DNA of 24,981 bases from Cellvibrionales bacterium UBA4495 (GCA_002388905.1 DGNJ01000101.1:1-24981), one strand, 5' to 3'; numbered from the stretch's first letter, positions 10,107 to 18,474 are shown. Numbers and translations: made by a program. The notes: generated from the sequence alone by a model not told the origin.

Positions 10107-10973
10107 TCAAAACCTGCTCGCGGCGGTGCCGCCGTCCCGCTCCGCCAGCAGTGCCCGGTAACCTTCCCGGAACGTGGGATAGCGAAACCGGTAGCCGGCG
10201 GCCAGCAGCCGCTGATTGCTGCACCGGCGGTTGCCGCGTGAGCCGGGCGGCGGCGCTTCCCCGCGAATGGTCACCCCCATCGCTTCCGCCAGCCAGCACT
10301 GGACATCGTGGAGGGTGGCCGGTTCGCAGTCGGTACCCAGTACCAAAGGCGGCAGCTCCTGCCCGGCCCGCGAAGCTTCAAGAAAATGGTACAGCACGCC
10401 GGCACAGTCGTCGCTGTGAATCCGGTTGGTCCATACGGGCGGCGACGGCGGTACAACCTCCCCTTCCGCCACCTTGCCGATCATGCGCCGGCGCCCGGGC
10501 CCGTAGATACCGCTGAAACGCACGACGGTGGCGGGTACCGGCGCGCGCCGAATAAGGTCTTCCGCCTCCAGCAGGCAGCGTCCGGAAAATTTTTCCGGAT
10601 GTGTCGGCGTATCCTCGTCCACCCATTCGCCATCGCCCCGGCCGTAGACACTGGTGCTCGACACCCAGAGTACCCGGCGGGGGCCATCCGCACACCTGGC
10701 CAGGGCCTCGGCCAGCGACCGGGCACTCTCGACATAGGTTTCCCGGTAGGCACTTTCGGTGAATTCGCCCGGCGTCAGGGTGACCACCACGGCGTCGACC
10801 CCCGACAGCGCATCCACCAGGGCAGGGACATCGCGGCAATCGCCGACACACATTTCCACACCCGCCACCCGGGCGGGATTGCGCTTCATTCCCCGAACCT
10901 GCCAGCCGCCGTCGAGCAGGCGACCCGACAGGCGCCGGGCCAGGTCTCCAAAACCGACCAGCAATGCTTTCAA
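10107..10973 (-). CDS. NAD(P)-binding sugar-epimerase-like protein (YeeZ-like extended SDR)
   Basis: The 288-residue product resembles the NAD-dependent epimerase/dehydratase superfamily, nearest in feel to E. coli YeeZ. The N terminus MKALLVGFGDLARRLSGRLL supplies a glycine-rich Rossmann loop. SSTSVYGRGDGEWVDE (about 106-120) and VVRFSGIYGPGR (about 147-158) are the later SDR landmarks. The usual YxxxK pair is not obvious at its normal place, so catalysis is uncertain. The start is TTG at 10973, with AGAGG 8 bases upstream; no ATG gives the same N terminus. It is divergent from oxyR across a 68-base gap. No substrate can be named. Confidence 0.8.
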   Translation of the reverse strand: MKALLVGFGDLARRLSGRLLDGGWQVRGMKRNPARVAGVEMCVGDCRDVPALVDALSGVDAVVVTLTPGEFTESAYRETYVESARSLAEALARCADGPRRVLWVSSTSVYGRGDGEWVDEDTPTHPEKFSGRCLLEAEDLIRRAPVPATVVRFSGIYGPGRRRMIGKVAEGEVVPPSPPVWTNRIHSDDCAGVLYHFLEASRAGQELPPLVLGTDCEPATLHDVQCWLAEAMGVTIRGEAPPPGSRGNRRCSNQRLLAAGYRFRYPTFREGYRALLAERDGGTAASRF

Positions 10974-10988
10974 TGATGTTGCCTCTTT

Positions 10989-11007
10989 TGATAACTTTTG
11001 ACTATCA
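10989..11007 (+). promoter_or_regulatory. OxyR/LysR-type operator candidate
   Basis: A perfect inverted repeat TGATA-N9-TATCA lies in the gap between the epimerase-like gene and oxyR. Its core ATAACTTTTGACTAT (10991-11005) matches 8 of the 10 fixed positions of an OxyR half-operator (ATAGnTnnnAnCTAT). No good second half-site is seen 7 bases to either side. Autoregulation of oxyR is inference. Confidence 0.5.
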
Positions 11008-11041
11008 TTTGCTCTTGCACATGCCCCCCCACGGACAGCCC

Positions 11042-11965
11042 ATGACTCTAAACGAACTGCGCTACATCGTCACCCTCGCCCAGGAACAGCATTTCGGCCA
11101 GGCTGCGGACCGTTGTCACGTGAGCCAGCCCACGCTCAGCATCGCCGTCAAGAAGCTGGAGCAGGAACTTGGCGTCGACCTGTTCGAGCGATCCAAGAAC
11201 AAGGTCAGCATGACGCCCACCGGCGAACTGGTGATTGCCCAGGCCCAGCGTGTTCTCGAAGAAGCGTCGCGCATCCAGGATATCGCCGCCTCCGGCAAGG
11301 ATCAGCTCAACAGCCCGTTGCGGGTCGGGGCGATTTTTACCATAGGCCCCTATCTGTTTCCCCAGTTCATCCCCAGGCTCCGGGAACTGACGCCCAACAT
11401 GCCCCTGGTGGTGGAGGAAAGCTACACCGCCACATTGCGCAAGCGCTTGCGCAACGGCGACCTGGACGTAATCATCATCGCCCTGCCCTTCACCGAGCCC
11501 GACGTGGTCACCCAGCCCCTCTACACCGAGCCGTTCGTGGTGCTGATGCCGGACAATCACCCCCTGGCCAGGCGCAAGGCGATCAGGGCCGGGGACCTGG
11601 ACAACGAGAACGTACTGATGCTCGGCGAGGGCCACTGCTTCCGGGACCAGGTCCTGGAGGCCCTGCCCAACCTGGCAACCACCCAGGGGCGGGAAAGCGG
11701 CCGGGGTGTGCGCACCGATACCGAGGGCAGCTCCCTGGAAACCATGCGTATTATGGTGGCCAGTGGCATGGGTATTACCATCCTGCCCCTGTCCGCGGTG
11801 CTGGGCACCCAGAATAAGCTCCAGAACCTGGTGACCCGACCCTTCGAAAAACCGCAACCCTGCCGCACCGCGGCCCTGGCCTGGCGGGCCAGTTTCCCCC
11901 GGCACAAGGCTATCGACGCCCTGCGGGACGCCATCGTCAGCACCCGATTCCCGGGGCTCGAATAA
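11042..11965 (+). CDS. oxyR: Hydrogen-peroxide sensor regulator OxyR lacking the resolving cysteine
   Basis: OxyR is a LysR-type activator of peroxide-defence genes; in E. coli an intramolecular C199-C208 disulfide switches it on. The 307-residue protein has the winged helix-turn-helix at about 1-60 (AADRCHVSQPTLSIAVKKLE) and the effector domain motif GEGHCFRDQ with Cys199. At 208 the codon is CTG (Leu), and the only other cysteines are 25 and 274. The Pseudomonas protein, as I recall it, reads EACP where this one reads EALP. The frame is open upstream to 10964, but MTLNELRYIVTLAQEQHF is the family N terminus; the ribosome binding site is weak. recG follows after 13 bases, and oxyR-recG form an operon in P. 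aeruginosa. Confidence 0.92.
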   Translation: MTLNELRYIVTLAQEQHFGQAADRCHVSQPTLSIAVKKLEQELGVDLFERSKNKVSMTPTGELVIAQAQRVLEEASRIQDIAASGKDQLNSPLRVGAIFTIGPYLFPQFIPRLRELTPNMPLVVEESYTATLRKRLRNGDLDVIIIALPFTEPDVVTQPLYTEPFVVLMPDNHPLARRKAIRAGDLDNENVLMLGEGHCFRDQVLEALPNLATTQGRESGRGVRTDTEGSSLETMRIMVASGMGITILPLSAVLGTQNKLQNLVTRPFEKPQPCRTAALAWRASFPRHKAIDALRDAIVSTRFPGLE

Positions 11966-11978
11966 TTCGCCGGCCGCC

Positions 11979-14060
11979 ATGACCGAACAGGCTCTCGATC
12001 AGACACCGGTGACCCGCCTGCGGGGTGTGGGCACCCAGCTTCAGGCCAGGCTGACGAAACTGGGCATCGCCACCGTCCAGGATGTGCTTTTTCACCTGCC
12101 CCTGCGCTACATGGACCGGACCCGGCTGACCCCCATCGGCGCCATGCAGCCCAACACCGAGGTGGTGATCGAGGGCACCGTCCGGGCCTGCGACGTCGCC
12201 TTCGGGCGCCGGCGCAGCCTGGTCTGCAAGCTCCAGGACGACACCGGCACCACCAGCCTGCGCTTTTTCCATTTTTCCCAGGCTCAGAAGAACAATCTGC
12301 GTCCCGGCACCCGTCTGCGCTGTTTCGGCGAGGTGCGCCCGGGCCGTGCCGGCCTGGAGCTCTACCACCCGGAGTACCAATTCCTGGACGGCCCGGCGCC
12401 GGCGCCCCTTGAACAATCCCTGACACCTGTCTATCCCGCCACCGAGGGCCTCGCCCAGCAGCGTTTGCGCACCATCGCCGGGCAGGCTCTGGAAATGCTT
12501 GCCGAGGGCAGGCTGCCCGACCTGTTGCCGGCGGAACTCGCCGGCGGCCACCGGCGTCCCGACCTGATCGCGGCTCTGCGCTATCTGCACCGCCCGCCCA
12601 GGGACGCCGATCTCGACCTGATTGCCCGCGGCGAACACCCGGCCCAGCAGCGGCTGGCCTTCGAGGAGCTGCTCGCCCATCACCTGAGCCTCCAGCGCCT
12701 GCGCCGGCAGATCCGCCAGCTCCCGGCACTGCCCCTGCGCCGTGACAAAACCCTGGAAGCGGACTTTCTGGCGACGCTGCCCTTCGCGCTCACGGGGGCC
12801 CAGCGCCGTGTCGCCGACGAGGTCGCACAAGACCTGGCCAGGCCATTGCCGATGCTGCGCCTGGTGCAGGGGGATGTGGGGTCCGGCAAGACCGTGGTGG
12901 CGGCCCTGGCGGCCTTGTCCGCCATCGGCAACGGTGCCCAGGCGGCGGTGATGGCACCCACGGAAATTCTCGCCGGCCAGCACCGGCATAACTTCGAAAC
13001 CTGGCTGGCGCCGCTGGGGCTGCGCATCGCCTGGCTCACCGGCAGGCTCAGGGGCAAGGCCCGGGAAATGCAGATGGCGGCCATCGCCGACGGCAGTGCC
13101 AACCTGATAGTGGGCACCCACGCGCTGTTCCAGGAAGGCGTGATCTTCCACAACCTGGGCCTGACCATCATCGACGAACAGCACCGTTTCGGTGTCCACC
13201 AGCGCCTGGCCCTGCGCCAGAAGGGCAAGGACGGCACCGTGCCCCACCAGCTGATCATGACCGCCACCCCCATTCCCCGTACCCTGGCCATGAGTGCCTA
13301 CGCGGACCTGGATGTCTCGGTGATCGACGAATTGCCGCCGGGGCGCACACCGGTCAATACCGTCGCCATCAGCGACCAGCGCCGCGGCGATGTGGTGGAA
13401 CGTGTCCGCACCGCCTGCACGGCCGGCCGCCAGGCGTACTGGGTCTGCACCCTGATCGAGGAATCGGACGTACTGGAAGCCCAGGCGGCGGAGGCCACCG
13501 CCGATGAACTGCACCTGCTGCTCCCCGGCCTGCGTATCGGCCTGGTGCACGGACGCCTCAAGCCGCCCCAGAAGGAAAAGGTCATGGCCCTGTTCAAGGC
13601 CGGGGAACTCGATCTGCTGGTTGCCACCACGGTGATCGAGGTGGGCGTCGACGTGCCCAATGCCAGTCTTATGGTCATCGAGAACCCCGAGCGCCTGGGC
13701 CTGGCCCAACTGCACCAGCTCCGGGGCCGGGTCGGACGCGGCAGCGCCGAGAGTCACTGTGTGCTGCTCTACGGCACCCCCCTGTCGCGGCAATCCCGGG
13801 AACGTATCCGCACCATGCGGCAAACCAATGACGGCTTCGCCATTGCCGAGAAGGATCTGGCCCTGCGCGGGCCGGGCGAAGTCCTGGGCACCCGGCAAAC
13901 GGGGGAACTGGACCTGCGCATCGCCGACCTGCAGCGGGACGCGCACCTGCTCGGCAGCGTCAAGGAAGCCGCGACCAGGCTGCTCAGCGAGCATCCCCAG
14001 CGGGCGGCCGCATTGATACGCCGCTGGATAGGCGACAAGGAACGTTTCGTCCAGGCGTGA
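11979..14060 (+). CDS. recG: ATP-dependent DNA helicase RecG
   Basis: RecG is a monomeric branched-DNA translocase that regresses stalled replication forks and processes recombination and R-loop structures. The 693-residue protein has exactly the E. coli length. The N-terminal wedge (OB-fold) domain includes LPLRYMDRT and EGTVRAC. The helicase core has Walker A GDVGSGKT (298-305), MAPTEILAGQH, DEQH (399-402), MTATPIPRTLAM, TTVIEVGVDVPNA and QLRGRVGRG. The C-terminal TRQTG(E) wedge-linked motif is present. It is probably cotranscribed with oxyR (13-base gap), which would tie replication-fork repair to oxidative stress, as described for P. aeruginosa. Confidence 0.98.
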   Translation: MTEQALDQTPVTRLRGVGTQLQARLTKLGIATVQDVLFHLPLRYMDRTRLTPIGAMQPNTEVVIEGTVRACDVAFGRRRSLVCKLQDDTGTTSLRFFHFSQAQKNNLRPGTRLRCFGEVRPGRAGLELYHPEYQFLDGPAPAPLEQSLTPVYPATEGLAQQRLRTIAGQALEMLAEGRLPDLLPAELAGGHRRPDLIAALRYLHRPPRDADLDLIARGEHPAQQRLAFEELLAHHLSLQRLRRQIRQLPALPLRRDKTLEADFLATLPFALTGAQRRVADEVAQDLARPLPMLRLVQGDVGSGKTVVAALAALSAIGNGAQAAVMAPTEILAGQHRHNFETWLAPLGLRIAWLTGRLRGKAREMQMAAIADGSANLIVGTHALFQEGVIFHNLGLTIIDEQHRFGVHQRLALRQKGKDGTVPHQLIMTATPIPRTLAMSAYADLDVSVIDELPPGRTPVNTVAISDQRRGDVVERVRTACTAGRQAYWVCTLIEESDVLEAQAAEATADELHLLLPGLRIGLVHGRLKPPQKEKVMALFKAGELDLLVATTVIEVGVDVPNASLMVIENPERLGLAQLHQLRGRVGRGSAESHCVLLYGTPLSRQSRERIRTMRQTNDGFAIAEKDLALRGPGEVLGTRQTGELDLRIADLQRDAHLLGSVKEAATRLLSEHPQRAAALIRRWIGDKERFVQA

Positions 14061-14067
14061 GCCCCCA

Positions 14068-14096
14068 TGGACAGGCCCACTGTTTGCGCCTAGCAT
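14068..14096 (+). promoter_or_regulatory. Sigma-70-type promoter for the hydroxybutyrate dehydrogenase gene
   Basis: TGGACA (14068-14073) and TAGCAT (14091-14096) are separated by exactly 17 bases, right after recG. The predicted start near 14103 leaves a leader of about 94 bases before the next gene. Confidence 0.45.
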
Positions 14097-14196
14097 TTAT
14101 GGCCAGTGGCGAACCGTTTTTCCAGCGGCGAGCGTCACCGGCGATCACCCGCACCCCACCAGCCCGGGCTTTTCCCGGACACAGGAGACAGGCACC

Positions 14197-14979
14197 ATGC
14201 CCCAGCGTAAAACAGCTTTGATAACCGGTTCGACCAGTGGCATTGGCCTGGGTATGGCCCGGGCCCTGGCCAACGCCGGCTTCAACATCATGCTCAACGG
14301 CCTGGGCGACGCCGACGAGATCGAGCGCACCCGGAAAACGCTGGCGGCGGATTCAGGCGTGGACGTGGGATTTCACGGCGCCGACATGACCCGGCCCGGG
14401 GAAATCGCCGACCTGGTGACAACCACCCGGGAACGGTTCGGCTCGGTGGACGTCCTGGTCAACAATGCCGGCATACAGCATGTGGCCGCCATTGAGGAAT
14501 TTCCCGTCGACAAGTGGGACAACATCATCGCCATCAACCTCAGTTCATCCTTCCACACGATTCATCACGCCGTGCCCCTGATGAAGGATGCGGGCTGGGG
14601 ACGCATTATCAACCTCGCTTCGGCCCACGCGCTGGTGGCGTCCCCCTACAAATCCGCCTATGTCGCCGCCAAGCACGGGGTCGCCGGCCTCACCAAGACC
14701 GTGGCGTTGGAGGTTGCCGAGCACAACATCACCTGCAACGCCATCTGTCCCGCCTATGTCTGGACACCCCTGGTGGAGAACCAGATTGCCGATACCGCCC
14801 GGGTCCGGGGCATCAGCGAGGACGAGGTCAAGCGGGATGTCCTGCTCGCCGCCCAGCCCACCAAATCCTTCGTCACCGTCGAGGAAATCGGCGAGTTCGC
14901 CGCCTTCCTCGCTTCCGGCGCGGCCCGCAATATCACCGGCGCCATCCTGCCCATGGACGGCGGCTGGACCGCCAAGTAA
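14197..14979 (+). CDS. D-3-hydroxybutyrate dehydrogenase (short-chain dehydrogenase)
   Basis: This 260-residue SDR oxidises D-3-hydroxybutyrate to acetoacetate with NAD, a step in use of hydroxybutyrate and polyhydroxybutyrate. Visible motifs are the cofactor loop TGSTSGIG (10-17), NNAGIQHVA (89-97), and the catalytic Ser142, Tyr155 and Lys159 (ASAHALVASPYKSAYVAAK). TCNAICPAYVWTPLVENQI and the terminal DGGW also fit. The NAGIQHVA and TPLV blocks are typical of hydroxybutyrate dehydrogenases rather than general SDRs. AGGAGA lies 9 bases before the ATG. It has its own promoter candidate, so it is likely a single-gene unit. No polyhydroxybutyrate synthase or depolymerase is in the window. The gene is usually called bdhA or hbdH. 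Confidence 0.9.
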   Translation: MPQRKTALITGSTSGIGLGMARALANAGFNIMLNGLGDADEIERTRKTLAADSGVDVGFHGADMTRPGEIADLVTTTRERFGSVDVLVNNAGIQHVAAIEEFPVDKWDNIIAINLSSSFHTIHHAVPLMKDAGWGRIINLASAHALVASPYKSAYVAAKHGVAGLTKTVALEVAEHNITCNAICPAYVWTPLVENQIADTARVRGISEDEVKRDVLLAAQPTKSFVTVEEIGEFAAFLASGAARNITGAILPMDGGWTAK

Positions 14980-15057
14980 CGTTTTCTGCGGTCGGCGACG
15001 GCTACCCGGGCACAAACATCACGCAGCCGTCGCACAGCACTACAACCGCCCGCCAAT

Positions 15058-15086
15058 ATGACAAACCGGAGACAGCCCCCTATACT
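15058..15086 (+). promoter_or_regulatory. Sigma-70-type promoter for the DUF47-pit pair
   Basis: ATGACA (15058-15063), 17 bases, then TATACT (15081-15086): a strong sigma-70 match. The predicted start near 15093 is about 25 bases before the DUF47 gene. No convincing Pho box is seen beside it. Confidence 0.55.
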
Positions 15087-15117
15087 CCGCACCTGCCACT
15101 GACGAGAGAGTGCTCCG

Positions 15118-15795
15118 ATGATCAACAATCCTCTTTCCAGCCTTTTCGGCAAATCCCCCATCAAGCCCCTCCAGGAACACATGACAGTGGTGACCGACTG
15201 TGCCCGGCAGCTGGCCGACTTCCTCGCGGCGGCCATGGCCGACCAGTGGAAAAAGGCCGAAGAGCACTACGACAGCATCTGCACCCTGGAAAACCGGGCC
15301 GACGACCTGAAACGGGAATTGCGGCTGCACATGCCCAAGAGCCTGTTCATGCCGGTGTCGCGTTCCGACATCCTGGAACTGCTCACCGTCCAGGATCATA
15401 TCGCCAACCGGGCCCGTGATATCGCCGGGCTGATGCTGGGCCGGCAGATGCGGGTACCCGAGACACTCCAGGAGGACATGTCGGCATTTGTCGATGCCGC
15501 CATCCAGGTTACCCGCCAGGCACTGAAAGCAATCAACGAGCTGGACGAGCTCCTGGAGGCCGGTTTCGTTGGCCGCGAAGTGGATTTCGTGGAAGAGCTG
15601 ATCCAGCAGCTCGACGACAAGGAAAAATCCGCCGACGGCCTGGAGCGCGATATCCGTCGCAAGCTCTTCGCCATCGAGAACGAACTGCCGCCGGTCGAGG
15701 TCATGTTTCTCTACAACATTATCGAGAAAATCGGCAGCCTCGCCGATCGCGCCCAGCGGGTGGGCGGCCGACTGCAACTGCTAGTGGCCCGCTAG
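15118..15795 (+). CDS. DUF47 (PhoU-like) phosphate transport regulator
   Basis: This is a 225-residue, mainly helical cytosolic protein of the TIGR00153/DUF47 family, relatives of PhoU commonly encoded next to Pit phosphate carriers. Typical features are the start MINNPLSSLFGKSPIKPLQEHM, the CTLENRADDLKRELR helix (about 56-70), and the VQDHIANRARDIAGLM segment. The C-terminal NIIEKIGSLADRAQRVGGRLQLLVA is also characteristic. The gene precedes pit by 90 bases with one promoter candidate upstream, which supports a shared transcript. Its role is presumed control of Pit activity or phosphate/polyphosphate balance; that is family inference. GAGAGAG precedes the ATG. Confidence 0.92.
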   Translation: MINNPLSSLFGKSPIKPLQEHMTVVTDCARQLADFLAAAMADQWKKAEEHYDSICTLENRADDLKRELRLHMPKSLFMPVSRSDILELLTVQDHIANRARDIAGLMLGRQMRVPETLQEDMSAFVDAAIQVTRQALKAINELDELLEAGFVGREVDFVEELIQQLDDKEKSADGLERDIRRKLFAIENELPPVEVMFLYNIIEKIGSLADRAQRVGGRLQLLVAR

Positions 15796-15885
15796 GGCGT
15801 TCACCACCGCGATGCTAACTCGAACCTCTCTTCCCGCATGCCGCAGAACGGCCCGCGGGCGACAAGAAGAACGGAGTTAACCGAC

Positions 15886-17160
15886 ATGACTTTTTTTGCT
15901 GAATACGGGCTGATCCTCGTTATCCTCGCCTGTATATTCGGGTTTTTCATGGCCTGGGGCGTGGGCGCCAACGACGTCGCCAATGCCATGGGCACCTCCG
16001 TGGGCTCCCGGGCCCTGACCATCCGTCAGGCCATTGTCATAGCCATGATCTTCGAATTCCTCGGTGCCTACCTGGCCGGCGGCGAGGTCACCGCCACCAT
16101 CCGCAAGGGCATCATCGACGCCTCGGCCCTCACGGACACGCCCCAGCACCTGGTCTACGGCATGCTTTCGGCCCTGCTGGCGGCGGGTATCTGGCTGCTG
16201 ATCGCCAGCATCATGGGCTGGCCGGTGTCCACCACCCACTCCATTGTCGGCGCCATCGTCGGTTTCGCAGTGGTGGGCATCGGGATCGACGCCGTTAACT
16301 GGAGCAAGATCTGGCAGATCGTCGCCAGCTGGGTGGCGTCGCCCCTGCTCGCCGGGGTGATTTCCTTCGCCCTGTTTCGCAGCGTCCAGGTATTGATCCT
16401 GAACACGGAGGACCCCTTCACCCGGGCCAAACGTTATATCCCCATCTATATGTTTGCCGTGGGCTTCCTGATCTCCATGGTCACCCTGGTCAAGGGGCTC
16501 AAGCATGTGCTCGCCGATTCCGGCATCTCCCTGTCCATGGCCGAAGATGCCTTCTACGCCACCATTGTCGGCCTGCTGGTGGCCGCGCTCGGCTCCTACC
16601 TGCTTCGGGGCGTTAAGCGGGACCCGGAGGCGGAAAAGGACAACCGGTTCGCCAGTGTCGAAAAAGTCTTTGCGGTACTGATGATCTTCACCGCCTGCAG
16701 CATGGCTTTTGCCCATGGCTCCAACGATGTCGCCAACGCCGTGGGTCCCCTGGCCGCCATTGTCAGCGTCGTGGAAACCGGCACCATCACCGCCACCGCC
16801 GCCATGCCCAGCTGGATTCTCCTCCTTGGCGGTATCGGCATTGTCGTGGGTCTTGGCACCTATGGCTTCAAGGTCATGGCCACCGTGGGTCGCAAGATAA
16901 CGGAACTGACCCCGAGCCGCGGCTTTGCCGCGGAACTGGGTGCCGCCTCCACCGTCGTGCTGGCTTCCGGCACCGGCATCCCGGTCTCCACCACCCATAC
17001 CCTGGTGGGCGCCGTTCTCGGCGTCGGCCTCGCCCGGGGTATCGGCGCCCTCAACCTGCGGGTGATCGGCAACATCTTCATGTCCTGGGTGATCACCCTT
17101 CCCGCCGGCGCGGGCCTCGCCATCCTGTTTTTCTTTTTCTTCAAGGGCCTGTTCGGCTGA
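15886..17160 (+). CDS. pit: Low-affinity inorganic phosphate transporter, PiT family
   Basis: PiT proteins carry phosphate (or metal-phosphate) across the inner membrane using a cation gradient. The 424-residue protein shows the family's internal repeat: GANDVANAMGTSVGSRAL (about 24-41) and AHGSNDVANAVGPLAAI in the second half. Each is followed by PVSTTHSIVGA / PVSTTHTLVGA. About ten hydrophobic helices are apparent, with a cytosolic loop (KRDPEAEKDNRF) in the middle. The frame opens at 15838, but the ATG at 15886 has GGAG 9 bases upstream and gives the usual short hydrophobic N terminus MTFFAEYGLILVILA. It is paired with the DUF47 gene, the normal arrangement. Whether H+ or Na+ drives it cannot be read from the sequence. 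Confidence 0.94.
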   Translation: MTFFAEYGLILVILACIFGFFMAWGVGANDVANAMGTSVGSRALTIRQAIVIAMIFEFLGAYLAGGEVTATIRKGIIDASALTDTPQHLVYGMLSALLAAGIWLLIASIMGWPVSTTHSIVGAIVGFAVVGIGIDAVNWSKIWQIVASWVASPLLAGVISFALFRSVQVLILNTEDPFTRAKRYIPIYMFAVGFLISMVTLVKGLKHVLADSGISLSMAEDAFYATIVGLLVAALGSYLLRGVKRDPEAEKDNRFASVEKVFAVLMIFTACSMAFAHGSNDVANAVGPLAAIVSVVETGTITATAAMPSWILLLGGIGIVVGLGTYGFKVMATVGRKITELTPSRGFAAELGAASTVVLASGTGIPVSTTHTLVGAVLGVGLARGIGALNLRVIGNIFMSWVITLPAGAGLAILFFFFFKGLFG

Positions 17161-17168
17161 CATGTCCC

Positions 17169-17188
17169 GGGCCGGCGTCAGCCGGCCC
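17169..17188. terminator. Hairpin between convergent pit and the symporter gene
   Basis: A perfect 8-bp stem (GGGCCGGC / GCCGGCCC) with a GTCA loop begins 8 bases after the pit stop. Its last base is the final base of the minus-strand symporter stop codon. No T run follows on either strand. It is a likely shared 3'-end structure. Confidence 0.45.
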
Positions 17189-18474
17189 TACCCTGCCTGC
17201 TTCTCCGCTTCATAGGTGTCGCGGTCGGAAACCTCGTTGAAGACAGCCTCGTCCAGGCGATTTTCGCTCTTACCGACCACTGACGAGACCATGCTGTCAC
17301 CGGTGATATTGACCGCCGTGCGAATCATATCCAGCAAGCGGTCGACGCCGATAATCAGGGCGATGCCCTCCACCGGCAGGCCCACCTGCTGAAGCACCAT
17401 GGACAGGGTGATCAAGCCCACCCCGGGGACACCGGCAGTGCCGATGGAAGCCAGTGTGGCGGTGGCAATCACTGCCAGGTAGCCCCCCAGGGAGATATCG
17501 ATGCCGTAGGCCTGGGCAATAAAAACAGTCGCCACACCCTGCATGATGGAGGTGCCGTCCATGTTGATGGTCGCCCCCAGGGGCACCGTGAAGGAGGCGA
17601 TGCTGTTGTCCACGCCAATGCGCTTTTCGACCACGTTCAGGGTCACGGGGATGGTGGCGTTGCTCGAGGCGGTACTGAACCCGAACAACATGGCCGGCCG
17701 GACATTTTTGAAAAAGGTTACCGGATTAAGCCCCGTCAGGCCTTTCAGCAATAGCGAGTAGACACCGATGCCGTGCACCAGCAGCACCAGCACCACGGTG
17801 CCGAAGTATTTGGCGAGATCGAGGATGGCGCCTATACCCAGTTCACTGAACAGCTTGGCGAGTAGGCAGAAGACCCCGTAGGGCGCCAGGTGCATCAGGA
17901 AAGTGACCATGGTCATGATCACCTCGTTGAAGCTTTGGAACAACTCCAGCGCCCGGCGTCCCGGCTCGCCGCTGTGGATCACCGCCACCCCCATGAGGAT
18001 GGAAAAGACAATGATCTGCAGCATGTTGCCCTCGGCCATGGCCTGGACCGGATTGGTGGGGAAGATATTGATCAGCACTTCTTTCACCGACGGCGCCGCC
18101 GACGGCTCGAAATCGGCGGTGCCGGCCAGATCGACGCCCAGACCCGGATCGATCAGGTTGGCAAAAGTCAGGGCCAGGGTCACGGCCAGGGCAGTGGTGA
18201 CCAGGTATAACCCCAGGGTCTTCACCGCCATCGCCCCCATGCGCGTATTGACCCCCATGGCGCTGCTGCCGCAGACCAGGGAAACGAACACCAGGGGCAC
18301 CACCAGCAGCTTGAGGGAAGCGACAAAGATACTGCCCACCACGTCGAAGACGGAGTTGACCAGCCAGGCGGACAGCTCGGTCCAGAACCCTCCCGCCGCG
18401 GACAACAGGTTGAACAGGGCACCGACCAGGACGCCGGCCACCATGCCCAGGATGATCTTGGTCGAAAGCTTCAT
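17188..18474 (-). CDS. Dicarboxylate/glutamate-aspartate:cation symporter (DAACS family)
   Basis: This 428-residue inner-membrane carrier belongs to the GltP/GltT/DctA family. The hairpin-loop signature TASSNATIP (268-276), the cation-site motif NMDGTS (304-309), and DRLLDMIRTAVNITGD (378-393) are all present. In the last motif Arg385 lies where the acidic side chain of glutamate or aspartate is bound in GltPh-type carriers, so an acidic amino acid or dicarboxylate is the likely substrate. Eight hydrophobic segments plus two re-entrant hairpins fit the fold. Its ATG overlaps the stop of the upstream MFS-acyltransferase gene (ATGA), so the two are translationally coupled. GltP and DctA cannot be told apart by eye. 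Confidence 0.93.
   Translation of the reverse strand: MKLSTKIILGMVAGVLVGALFNLLSAAGGFWTELSAWLVNSVFDVVGSIFVASLKLLVVPLVFVSLVCGSSAMGVNTRMGAMAVKTLGLYLVTTALAVTLALTFANLIDPGLGVDLAGTADFEPSAAPSVKEVLINIFPTNPVQAMAEGNMLQIIVFSILMGVAVIHSGEPGRRALELFQSFNEVIMTMVTFLMHLAPYGVFCLLAKLFSELGIGAILDLAKYFGTVVLVLLVHGIGVYSLLLKGLTGLNPVTFFKNVRPAMLFGFSTASSNATIPVTLNVVEKRIGVDNSIASFTVPLGATINMDGTSIMQGVATVFIAQAYGIDISLGGYLAVIATATLASIGTAGVPGVGLITLSMVLQQVGLPVEGIALIIGVDRLLDMIRTAVNITGDSMVSSVVGKSENRLDEAVFNEVSDRDTYEAEKQAG

Noticed and set aside
11937..14096. A 719-codon open frame on the minus strand opposite recG
   Set aside because: recG on the plus strand is full length with all helicase motifs. The antisense frame has no recognisable domain and is an expected shadow in GC-rich DNA.
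15877..17163. A 428-codon minus-strand frame opposite pit
   Set aside because: The Asp/Gly/His-rich sequence is the complement of hydrophobic codons of a membrane protein; pit is the real gene.
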